The translations under genes were made by a program, and so were the position numbers. Under the pieces are notes generated by a model. That model saw only the letters and a list, made by a program, of their open reading frames with translations, made no database searches and was not told where the DNA came from. DNA of 64,000 nucleotides from Hirundichthys speculiger (Eukaryota; Chordata; Actinopteri; Beloniformes; Exocoetidae). The stretch covers positions 186,001-250,000 of the forward strand of contig JAGFBZ010000711.1 in assembly GCA_018398805.1 (NCBI GenBank). Reading direction: 5' to 3'. Positions 38,201-48,500 of this stretch are shown here, in pieces; positions within the stretch are counted from its first letter, which is position 1; every line of letters begins with the position of its first letter.

Positions 38201-41143
38201 GTGCCAGCTGATGAAAATAGTGATGAAATGGAGGAGAGAAGAGTTTGTCCTGAATCTGATACATTAAACAAATCAGAAGTCCCTGCTGTCACAGTTGAGG
38301 AAAGCGAAGAACGATCACCCACTGCCATGTCATCAAAGTCCAAAACTTCAGCACGTTCAAAGAAATCAGCAACATCTGAGATCCAAGGACAGAAAAATGA
38401 AGGAAAGTCGCAAAGTTCTTTAAGTGTGCACTCACATCTGTCTGTTAAATCTAAAAAATCCAAAGTAAGTGATAAGCCTGCAGCCATTGTTTCTCCTAAA
38501 AATACAGGGGAATTTGTAAATCCTCCAGAAAAGAGTACATCCTGTTTGCATGAGGAAGACAGAGAAGATGCAGCTGATAAACGCAGTCAGAGTGTGCAGT
38601 CACCAAATGTAAATAAACGTCCAGTCATTCGTCACACAGCGTCAAATGAAAGTGAATTGTCACAAACTCTGTCCAGCTCTGATATCATCGAAGAGATTGG
38701 TCAGACTCCAGTACCTACAGAAACAAAATCTAATGTGTCAAAGAGGATAGGGAATGATCAACTGGAGGCAACAGACACTGGGGCGAGTGTCACTGACACA
38801 AGCGACAAAAGCTGCAGAAACAAAAACAAAGATGCTGATGACTTTGAGCTGGTTCCATCAATCCTCCCCAACGCATCTCCCACTGAGGTTGTTAATGAAT
38901 GGCTGAAAACAATACCCTCAGATGGGGATATATATGACATGGAGGAACTTACTGTAAATGGTGATGGACAAAAAAATGGTCCCACAGCGGAGGAAGTCAG
39001 TAAGGAGGAAGATAACATGAAAGCAGATGAGTCTACAGCTGAAAAGTCAAACACAGGTGACACAGGTGAAGGAGATGGGCTCAAGAGTGTCCCTAATAAT
39101 GATGGCCAAACAAGCACAGAGGCATCAAATCAGGATGATACTCAGGCGGATGATACCTCAAAAATATTCAATTCGTCCATACAAGTTATGAAAGTACTTT
39201 TAAATCCAAAGCTTGACAGATGCAACAGTTTACCAGAAATCTCTCCTGTGTATGGACGTAAGCTAAGCACCTCAGCCAGAGGTTTTTTGGACTGCCTAGT
39301 AAAGCTGCAGTTGATAGACCATGATCCTAAAAATGCAAATGAAAAGGATGAAAGATACCAAGAGCTAATGAGCATTCTTCAGTCCCTTTGGCTCTGTGAT
39401 CCTCAGGAGAATGAACAGGTGCAAAAGACCACTGGCCGTTTTGTTGATGATGAGTATAATCTCACATCATCCTCTGGTGTGGATGTCAACAGTGGCTCCA
39501 CGGGCTCTGGGAAGAGTAGTGATGGAATAAAGAGTAGTAATGGTGTGAATGGCGATGTGTCTCAACCTCAAAACAGCACAGATATGATAAGGGCGGTGCA
39601 CAAAGAAACAGAGGCAGATGCTCAATGGCAAGCTGAGAGAGAAGAAGGAAAACAAGAGGTTGACTCTCCAGGGACAGATGACACAATTAGAAGTGATGAT
39701 AGTCTAAGAGAACCACTTGAAACACCACCATCCCCAGACAAGAGTTTGGGAGAATCCAGTAGCAGTGGCCAAAAACTTCCAGAGGAAGCTGAAACAGATT
39801 GTCAAGAGGACACCAGTTCTCAGAGTCCTATCCTCACTCAAAGAGCACACTTCGCCAAAGATACGACCCAAGATCCAGATCCTGCTTGGGTCTTAAACCT
39901 GTTAACTAAAATACAAAAGCAGTTCATGGCACATTACATCAATGCAATGAAAGAGTTCAAAGTTCGATGGAATCTTGGAGATAATGATCAGCTTGACATA
40001 ATGATAAATGAACTTAAAGCAGAGGTTCACAAAAGAATCCAAACAAGTGTAAACAGAGAGCTGAGGAAAATTCAAGGTCAAGCGGGCCTACCGAGACCTC
40101 CAAAAGAAGCAATGTCTCGAGCCTCGACGACACAAACAGAGGGAAGAAGACAGAGGATAAAGATCATGCTCCGACAATCCCTTGATTCGCAAGCAGAAAA
40201 AAGTGATGATTCCGTAACAGAGACTTCTTACAGCGATCAGCGCAGTGAAAACGTTGATGAATTCTGCCCATGTGAAACATGTATGAAGAAGAAAATGTCT
40301 TCTGGGCCACCTCTTCCGGGAGAAGTAACACATATTGCACCTATTGCTATGGACTATGATCTAAAAAGGATTCTGCTGATGAAGACATGCATTTCTGCAA
40401 AAATGGCACAGGATTGTGCATCTCACTCTGGAAATGACAATGAAACGAATGCAGCTGAAACCCTTGTTGAAAAAGTTATTGCTACGGCAGTCAAAGAAAT
40501 GGAAGGTGATGATGTACAGAGAGCCACTAAGGATGCTGTTGCATTAGAAATAGAAGAAAAGGAAGAAAATGGTGTGTGTCAAGAGGCGACTCAGGAAGAT
40601 GAACAGTCAACCGCTGAGGAAAAAGAAGTGCCAGAAGATAGAAATTATGAAAAAAAGAAAGCTGAAGATGAAAGTGAGAGTAGAGACAAAGAAGAAAGTG
40701 CAATTGGATCTGACACAGAGAAAGATGTGGCAGACGAGGAAGAAAAAGAGTCTGAAGATGAAAATGCAGCAAAAACGTCTGTTGTTGTAATTTCAAAGGA
40801 ACAGCAATCAGACAAAGAGGATGACACTGACATAGGGGCAAATGACGCTACCACAAGTGATGATGAATGTCATAACTATGAAAATCATGAAGATCACGAT
40901 GAGGCTGTTACATTTAAAGATATTGCAGGAACAAGTGAAGACGAGCCAAAGGAAGATGACACAGTTGTTGCTGATGAAATGTTCAAAGAAGCAAAACCTG
41001 AAGAAGAGATTGTGGAGGTCAGAGAGACTGCCTTCTCAAATGAAGATGAGTCTGAGGAGGTTGAAGGCGAAGGGCCCACTGCTGAAGATGAAGATACAAC
41101 AGAGGAGATCAGTGTGGTAGCAACAACTGAGGAACAAATCTGA
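25800..41143 (+). CDS. rp1l1: Rp1l1, retinitis pigmentosa 1-like 1 (spliced gene, 3 coding exons)
   Basis: Predicted product is 3,511 residues from exons 25800-26294, 29999-30164 and 31269-41143. RP1/RP1L1 proteins are doublecortin-family microtubule binders of the photoreceptor axoneme that help stack outer-segment discs. Visible order: His-rich N-terminus (about 72-111); one doublecortin domain (about 114-192); the RP1-family motif DDIQKRVRVNKDGSLSMEMK (about 275-295); a Ser/Lys and Glu-rich repeat domain (about 550-2620); RP1L1-type conserved blocks with SIQVMKVLL, TSSSGVDVNSGSTGSG, DPAWVLNLLTKIQKQFMAHY and EFCPCETC (about 2850-3230); and an acidic tail. These late blocks match RP1L1, not RP1. 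Unusual points are the absence of the first DCX domain and a tail that is frameshifted after the stop. Identity is very secure; the exact 5' end is not. Confidence 0.95.
26730..27060. repeat. GTGGGTCCCA / GGGGCCCA-type interspersed repeat in intron
   Basis: Related words recur in both orientations: GTGGGTCCCATTTG, ATGGGTCCCAC, CATGGGCCCCAAATATAGG, CCCATTTGGGGCCCATACC, ATGAGGCCCACATGG. The pattern is like dispersed fish repeats made of imperfect copies of a GGGCCCA-centred unit. Ends are approximate and the family is not named. Confidence 0.45.
27890..28740 (-). mobile_element. Tc1-like transposon remnant in rp1l1 intron
   Basis: On the - strand, a broken frame (28713 to 28264) reads with Tc1 transposase landmarks: FLSNETKLEL, a GMFSASGTGSL block and WVFQQDKPNP followed by PKHPSK. 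The last is the usual QQDNDPKHTSK block with changes, and the catalytic DDE region is disrupted by substitutions and gaps. The terminal inverted repeats could not be fixed. It is an inactive passenger in the intron, opposite in orientation to the host gene. Confidence 0.82.
29999..30164 (+). CDS. rp1l1: rp1l1 coding exon 2: second part of the DCX domain
   Basis: Acceptor is CTGTTTCAG, donor GTAAGA, 166 bases, phase 0 in and phase 1 out. It encodes IDSVQGLLQCSDVVVCVGRE and continues to TDEHE. Together with exon 1 this completes one doublecortin fold; human RP1L1 has VDSLQALL, VLVCAGHE at the same place. The intron position inside the DCX domain is the same as I recall for the human gene. Confidence 0.93.
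30330..30450. mobile_element. Short MITE with TACNNTATTTTYC terminal inverted repeats
   Basis: The left end TACTATATTTTTCGGACTAC and the right end, read in reverse complement as TACCGTATTTTCCAGGCTAT, form an imperfect inverted repeat around about 70 bases. Such ends are common in non-autonomous DNA transposons of vertebrates. No clear target-site duplication was seen. The element lies in the intron before the giant rp1l1 exon. Confidence 0.6.
31269..41143 (+). CDS. rp1l1: rp1l1 giant last coding exon
   Basis: A single open frame of 9,875 bases follows acceptor GATAGCAG. A second AG three bases upstream (TAGCAG) allows an alternative start that adds one codon. The frame joins the split codon from exon 2 and remains open to TGA at 41141-41143. 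It holds the RP1-family motif at about 31430-31520, the Ser/Lys repeat domain (about 32270-38470), RP1L1 conserved blocks (38850-40330) and a Glu-rich tail. A large terminal exon is characteristic of RP1 and RP1L1. Composition is Ser, Lys, Glu and Asp-rich and probably disordered outside the conserved blocks. Confidence 0.95.
32270..38470 (+). repeat. rp1l1: Ser/Lys-rich coding repeat domain of rp1l1
   Basis: Over about 2,070 residues the protein repeats a loose unit: an acidic spacer, then ER-x-PS-x-LS, then runs of (S)xKSxKS, as in ALSAKSAKSHASTKSVKS. Units are 24-60 residues. Spacers often contain EENISDHEEHVER. Mammalian RP1L1 carries a different, Glu-rich coding repeat that varies in length between people, so a repeat in this position is in keeping with the family but the unit is not the same. 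Confidence 0.9.
33968..36420 (+). repeat. rp1l1: Higher-order tandem repeat of about 205 residues within rp1l1
   Basis: Five different Ser/Lys modules recur in fixed order. In one unit they start at 34538 (ERPPSCMS), 34610 (ERPPSILS), about 34750 (GRAQSALS), about 34870 (ERSPSNLS) and about 35020 (ERTLRSMS). Unit starts are 33968, 34538, 35147 and 35762, so spacings are 570, 609 and 615 bases, all multiples of three. A partial further copy follows near 36270. This points to unequal exchange of a whole five-module block. Confidence 0.85.
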
Positions 41144-44107
41144 TAAAGAAGAAGATGACGGAAAAAGAGATGGCTGATAATAAAACAGATGAGTCCTTGG
41201 AAAAGGCTTCTGTAGCATCCACCACAGAAGATGAAGAGGCCACCACTGCACCAGTAGAGACCACTACAGCACCAACAAAAGAACCTGGATCTGAGAATGA
41301 TGAGCCTGTGGAGGAGAGCAGTATTGGCGGAGAAGAGACTTGTACTGCTGGTGAAGATGACTCTGTAGAAGATTTAGATACTACCACAAATGAAGGTGAA
41401 ACTGCTGATGAAAAGGATGACACAAGTCATGAATTATCAAGTGAACCAGCTGCAGATGCAAGTGAAGATGAGTTTGCTGGAGAGAAGGAGACTCCTGTGA
41501 CAAGTGAAGATGAACCTATCAAAGACAAAGCTGAAATCACAGCTGAAGATGCAAATGCAGAAGCTGGGGGGGAGCATGCATCTGAAAAAGAAGAGGCTGT
41601 GGAAGAAGGAATGGTCAGCGATGAAGAGGTGATTCCTTCCACCAGTGGAGATGAATCCTCTGATGGAAATGCCGCAGACACTGTTGATGACTCATCAGGA
41701 GAACAAGCTGAAATAGCAACAACTGAAGCTGATATGACTGAAGAAAGACAGTCCACTGTTACTGGAGAAGATGAATCAAAGGATGACACTGATGAAGATG
41801 AAACTGCTGCAGAAGACACTGCTGTAGCAGCCTCCACTGATCACGAATCTGAGAATGAGGAAGCAGGGAAGGCTGATGTAGGAGAGGACTCTGCCTCTGC
41901 CACTGAATCTGACTCTGCATTAGATCTTGACGGTACCTCTGAAGCAACCACAGCTGATGATGAAAATGCTGCAGCAGAGACCACCGTAGTGGCAACAAGT
42001 GAACATGAATCTGAGAAAGATGTTGCTGAAGAAGGAACAACAAGTGATGAAGAGAAGATTCCTGCGATCAGTACAGATGAATCTGCAGATGGAAACAATG
42101 ACACACGCCTACAGCTGAAGAATCATCAGAAGAACCAGATGAAGCACCGACAACTGAAGATGAGATGACTGTAGATAAAGAGACTGTATTAAAGAATGAG
42201 ACTGCTGAAGATGAGTCTGCAGCAGAAGTCATTGAGGATGTAGATGTTGGAGAAGAAGTCATTGGTGCCAGTGAAGATAATCCTGCAGAAGATGTAAATG
42301 CCACAACAAATGAGGGTGAAACTTCAGAGGAGAATGATGCTATGAGTAGTGAAGTGTCAAATGAACAACCTGAAAAAGATACTGAAGATGAGTTGACTGT
42401 CGAAAAGCAAAATGGAGCAACCACAGCTGAAGATGAGCATGCAGGAGAAACCACTGTCACATCCACAAGTGAACATGAGTCTGAAAAAGATGAAGCCGTG
42501 GAAGAAGGAATGACTGATAATGAAAAAGAATCTGTCGCCATCACCAGTGAGGCTGGAGATGCCAGTGGAGAAGATGAAACTGGTGCAGGTACAACTGAAC
42601 TTGAATCTGACAAAGATGCAGCTGCAGAGGCGTCCAGCACAAGAGAGTCCGACTCAGAATATGCAACGGCTGAAGACAAGGACATCACAAGTGAAGATGA
42701 GCTTAAAGCAGAAGCTGGTGGCAAAGCCACTGTGGCAGAGGAAGAGAATGGGACGGCTGAAGACCTAAACGGGGCTGCTACTAGCAGTGGGGACGATTCT
42801 GTAGAAGATGGAGATAACACTGCAAATGATGAAACGTCAGCAACAGAAAGGGAAAACTCAGGTGAAGAGGAAATCAACAAAACTCATAATGAATCGATCG
42901 AAAAGGAGCTGGAGGAAACAACAGATGGTGAAGAAGTTTATAAATGCGATGCAGAGGCTGATCCTGAATCCACAGGAGAAGAGAGCTCCAAAGTTATGAC
43001 AGAAAATGAAGAAGAAGAAAGCAACATCTCAGCGGGAGATGAGAACGAATCTGTAATTAATGCAACAACAACTGAAACAGGACAAGAGGATACATCAAAG
43101 GTTACGGATGATGATGAGTCAGAAGCCAAGTCTAAAAATGAAACAGTTGATGAGACTGCACAAGAGTCTGCAGATGAAAATGAGGTTAAAAAAGCTGAAG
43201 TGGTGTCAGATGAAGAGCCCGATGAGACAGAATCATCTGAACAAATTGCAGAGAGTAGTGCTACTGAAGATTTTCAAGGAGAAAAAACTGAAGATGATAA
43301 ATCACAAAATGGGGAACTAGGAGATGGTGAAACACCTGGAGAGGAATCTGAAGAGGAGATGTCTGCTGAAAATGAAAGTGGAGAGTGTACAGAAGCCGTA
43401 ACAGGTGGAGATGATACAGAACTCGAAACTGCAAGAGAGTCTGGAGAACAGGAAATGGTTGAGAAGGAGAGTGAAAAAAGTGATAGCTTTGAGGAATCGA
43501 GAGCAGATGGTGCAAGTGGAGGAGAGGAGCTTGGAGTTCAAACTGGAAGGGAAGAATCCACAGATCATGCAGGAGATGAATCTGCTGAAGATGAGCCACA
43601 ACCGCCTTAGAGAAGATATGGAGGCAGTGACGGATCCTGTTAGTGAATCTGAGTCAAATCCTGATAAAGTCCAACAGTTATGCAAAGTAAGTGTCATGAC
43701 TGAAGAATGTCAAGAAGAGAATCATGAAATCTGTGAGAAAGATGAAAATAATTCTGAAGCCTCTGAAAAAGAGGACGGGGAAACTGAGACACCCAACGAA
43801 GACTGGACTGAAAACCAATGGTGATTCAGCTGACGGAGAAGATGAAGCAGAGGAAGATTCAGATGAACCAGAAGAAGAAGAAGCTCATGATGAACCACAG
43901 CCATCTGTTGCAAGCAAAGCAAAGCAAGACACATCAAGCAGAGCAGGCAAGGAACCATTGTTGATGCCACTTGGTACTTTGATTAAAGAAAGTGCAGAAT
44001 CGGAGGATGGTATTTACGCTGATGCTGAAGACTCTGACACTGAAGTAAACGGCCAGGAAGACACTACAAGCCTTGAGTCAAACAGTTTAAAGAAGAGGTC
44101 TTCATGA
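41144..44107 (+). pseudogene. rp1l1: Out-of-frame acidic C-terminal tail of rp1l1
   Basis: Beyond the stop, Glu/Asp/Ser/Thr-rich coding composition continues for about 980 codons but hops between frames. Good sense is read in 41155-42104, about 42105-43600, 43606-43804 and 43805-44107. Suspected indels sit at 41136-41138 (AAA), 41162-41166 (A5), 42101-42106 (AC repeat), 43602-43608 (CCGCCTT) and 43804 (T). Removing each one by thought reconnects acidic sequence without a gap. The tail ends with ...SNSLKKRSS and TGA. The pieces are not separate genes. Either the tail is recently disabled in this individual or species, or the indels are sequence errors. Confidence 0.8.
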
Positions 44108-45487
44108 GTTGACTGTGACTCTGCCAAAGATAGGAAAAAGAGTAAAATGAGGGTCCTGAATTAAAAGCTCTTAAGTAGTAGAATATAAAATGTATTTTAA
44201 ATTCTAACTTAGATCTTTCAGAACAAACCTATTAAGACCTGCCAAGTGAAGCAAGCACATGTGATGGTCTAATATTACTTGTATTTCTCTAAGTACTGTA
44301 TATTTAGTTCCTGATTAACAAGCACAGAAAATCATGCACTTTTGCATTTCTAATGTTGTGACTGGTAAACTGGTTATACATCAACGTGCACAAGGAATCT
44401 TAAATACTTGAATGTATATACCGCACATAGGAGATATGCATGGTTTATATGCATATCTGACATATAGAGTACTCAAGCATGTTACCTACGGTAATTTTGA
44501 AGCATAGGCCAAAAACATGGCATTTAACTGTAGGATAAGCGATTTCTGGATGACATCAGGTCTGTTGATATTTGAACAAAAAAATCAACAAAACACAGAG
44601 TGCTAGCTCATCTTTTGTCCACTCTAGTACCAGTGCCCCCTGAGAAACCACACCCCATCATAAGTATGAATCCCTGTTGATGATTGGCTGGAGCAGTGTT
44701 TGCTATTGTTTGGAGGGCAGGATGCCCCCACTCTGTTTCTGTTTCCATCTTACAGATCCAGAACTGTATGAGGATTGGCTGTTTTAACAGTGTGCTTACA
44801 AGATGGGCTTCTAACCGCTGGTGAGATGTTCACTGAATGTGACAAAAAATGTTATGGCTTAGGTGTGTAGAATCACTTACCCTACCTTTAATTATTAACT
44901 GTGTAGGATGGATGTAATCTGTCTCTGTCACAACGACAACATACAAAGGGAAACATACACTTATTCTATATTTCTTCTCCAAATTGCTGAAGTGCATTGA
45001 CTGTTCTTGCTGCTCAGAAATATTTTTGTTTGTTTGTTAGTTTTCTTTGTAGAATTAAGGATATATCTGAGAATATTTATCTTACCAAAGAATGTAATAA
45101 AATTATATATTTTTCTCATTAATATTGCACTCTTCTGGAAACTCAGAAACATTAATAATATTCATTTTGAATGTTTATTGTACGATTGTGCTGGTTCGGT
45201 GCTGTTCATGGCAGTGATATGTGTTGTTCTGAAGAAAAAAACTGGATGATGATTTATCAGCGTGGGGATCTTTTCAAATCCATGAGGTCTCTTATTGTGG
45301 TAGACAAACATCTTTTAAAAAAGTAGCCAAAGTTAATTCAGGGATTTATGTATCATGACATGCTATCATTCTGTTCTGTATCTTAGACCATTCAGTTGTG
45401 TTTCTCAGTCATGAAAAACAGTATTCTCTGTGGTACAGAGCTTAATGTTTTTTTCTTCCTGAATGTACTGCACATATTGTCTCTAAA

Positions 45488-45493
45488 AATAAA
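45488..45493 (+). terminator. rp1l1: Poly(A) signal candidate for rp1l1
   Basis: AATAAA is followed within about 30 bases by a GT/T-rich stretch (TTTTGTTCATCTCTTCTTTTG), the usual layout of a vertebrate cleavage site. An earlier AATAAA at 45096-45101 is a possible alternative. The 3' untranslated part would be 1.4 kb if counted from the tail end at 44107. Confidence 0.5.
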
Positions 45494-45519
45494 ATGTACT
45501 GTGAAGTCATTTTGTTCAT

Positions 45520-48500
45520 CTCTTCTTTTGTCATTTTAACAATAATCTAATCTATCACCATGACAATTGAGATCTTACAATATAAATTAAGCATCTTCCA
45601 TGCATCTTCTACGAAAGGAACATGATACAGTAGTTTCAAATTTGTACAAAATTCAAGAAAAAAGCATTTCTTTAGAGCACATATACCACAGGATTAATCT
45701 TTGTGAAAACACAGAATATTAGCTCGTAGTGATGGGTTGTTCTGCTTTTTCACACAAATATGAATACATATAACTTGGGACACCACAATTTACTGTCCAA
45801 GATTTCTAAGCAATATCAATAATTTTTTTTTTTTTACACATTTTTAGAAAGGTGCAGTGTGGTGACGCAGAGGGCATTAGGATGTACATGGAGAATTCTT
45901 TCATTTTCTTTCTACAGTGAGCCCCATTAGACAGAGCTGATGGATGTGCCCTTCTTAGAGTTTCCAAGTCTTCTGTGGTCATGTGACACACATAATTGGT
46001 GTCACTCTGGTAGACTGTGTTACAACAGTAAAAGCAAGAGTTCCTCACTGAAGCGTCTCTCTCGATGTCCTGCCCACATTTAGCAATCTCTTCCTACGCC
46101 TCGGTGGAATGCTTTTACTGAAGAGAGTGTGGAGTGGAGTATAATTATTTGCTGTGTTATCCTTAATTAAAGGATTTAGGAAAGGTGGGACTGAATAAAG
46201 GGTATCTGATGGCATTCTGATGTCGACTGTAGCAAATGATGACACATGGACATCTCTAGGTGTGTGATGCAGTTGTTACATTTTTCATTTCAGACCTCTC
46301 CACAAATTCTTTGTTTGGGACAGGTCAAGACTGCAGGCTGGTAGTCCACTACCAATACTTTCTTCTTCTAATGCTACGCCTTTGCAATGTATACAAAAAT
46401 TGGTGTAGCACTGTCTTGCTCCTGTCTTCTTCCCTGGAACACATGTTATCTTGAAGACAGTGTATGTTGCTTTATAATCTCAAAGTACTTTCTTTTGCGT
46501 TCATGTTGCCACCACATTCATACATATGAGCTTTGGTAAGGATACGCATACAAATGTATACCTTCACAGACTCTGGTTTTGGTCTAGAGCACACAGCACC
46601 CATTGTGTGTGTCATCTAAAAAAATGTAGCATCTAATAACAATACATTTTTCTACTTTGGGATGATCCATCCCAGATGCCTCCAAGCCCAGATAAACTGA
46701 CACCACCTTCAAGGCTGAAATAAGGCTGTTACATGCACAGTAGCAGCCTTGGTTCTCAGTTTTAAGTGACATTTATGAGTAAAGCTCTACATTGCTGTGC
46801 TTAATAATGGTTTAAACCTGTGCCCACTGTGATCAACTATTGATCAGTAGCAGTTGTTGATGCAGTGTGAGAGTTTGAAAGTCACAGCTGTGCAGTTTAG
46901 GCTTGTGAACTTGCCCTTATATGTACTGCAATTCTTCCAGATCTCCTAAGACATTTAAAGTACCACAGATGTACTTTTTATTTTATTATTATTATTATTA
47001 TTATCATTAGCATTTTAGGTCCCTTTTGAAATTAAAGTCACTTTTAAACCCTGTGTGAAACTGATGTTTGTTTAGTCTCCTCTGCAGTAATTTTCTCAAT
47101 TCCTCTTCTGTCATTACTTTCACGAGCATCTCAGTTACCTCTGCAGTGATGTTCGTGATAACATGATATGAACTCGTCATTGATGTGTGACATAGTACCA
47201 TAAGCCATACACTGCTGTCCAACCGGGACGGAGCAGGAACTTTCTTTTTACTGGTTTTTGGCCATACCAGGTACAGAAGATCACTGCAGCTAGGTGAAAA
47301 TTTGTAATGATAAGAAAATATTCCTTCAAATGAAATTGAAACTGATATTTTAACATGGACAATAGGTTTTTCTGCTTTAATAGTGCACTGTAGTTTTAGT
47401 AAATCCCTACTGCCAACTGCTCTTTAAAAAAAAGTTTTACATGTCATTTCTTTTTCTTTTCGTGCACTTGTTGACATCTTTGCTTTTCAAGACTCACTTC
47501 TTTTGGATAATACTTTTTTCTTTTTTATATATATATAAATCATGATTACAATATTCTATCACACCAGCCCCTTTAAATCACATTTTTATTATTCTCATTA
47601 ATCATTTTACTCCAGAACCTTCCTCTTTCTAACATTCCAACAAAATTAGCTATTAGCCTTAAGTAGAGGAAAGGATGAATATTAGCAAATAAAATTACAT
47701 TTGCAGGATGAGACATGCGGTATTGCATACTCAAGCAGCAATATTATGCATTAGCCCTTGACTTTGTTCCTGGACCAACATCAAATATGGGAAATAGAAC
47801 AACAAGTTCTGTGAAGCACATCCAGAAAAAACAATTCTTCCTTTGACTCGATTTAGCCTGAAGAACAATAATCTGCCCCTACCTTTGATGAATATGGATA
47901 TCTCCCCATCTTGAGATGGAAATCGCTGTCCTACCTCCAATAGGGAAGGCAAGTGTGTTGCATATCAGTTAAAGGCTTGTGCAACCTCCATCCTGTCTGG
48001 AACATCATGTTTTTGAGTTGTTTTGTTACAGTAGGCTTTAAACAATACCGCCAAAACAAATGTGTGTAAATAAACTTATTATCAACTGATAAACATTTTT
48101 GATAATGTAAAAAATCTCCTTGGGGATCATTGACTGTGACGCACAGACTTAGTAACCAAATAGAAGTAAAAATATGCAAAGAATATAAATCAAGAAGGTT
48201 TCTCAGAAGGGAGACTGGCACTTGTCCTACCACCATGCTATTCTTTCACACAGACATCTCAGTATAAAGACCCACAGGAGATTCTCTCTTCATTCTGCTT
48301 CCACTTTCCAGCTGTGGATTCACAGTGATCCCATGGAGGGATCACCAGTGCTAATTCACATAGCACTGGTTTAGCACCGTTACACCTTTTTAGTACTATC
48401 ATCCAAGGTGGAACTATCGACTGTATGAACTTTGGGCGAACTGTTCAGTCATATGACCCATAGGTTTATTAAAAGTACAATTGAAGCCCTTTTTTTTCAG

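Noticed and set aside
41155..43610. Acidic frames of 337 and 481 codons as separate genes
   Set aside because: They continue the composition and phrasing of rp1l1, start at arbitrary internal Met codons and join each other at indel-like sites. They are better read as the broken rp1l1 tail.
31774..43697. Many antisense open frames rich in Asp, Leu and Ser opposite rp1l1
   Set aside because: They mirror the repetitive Ser/Lys/Glu codons of the sense gene, so they are open by composition. They lack domains, splice sites and independent support.
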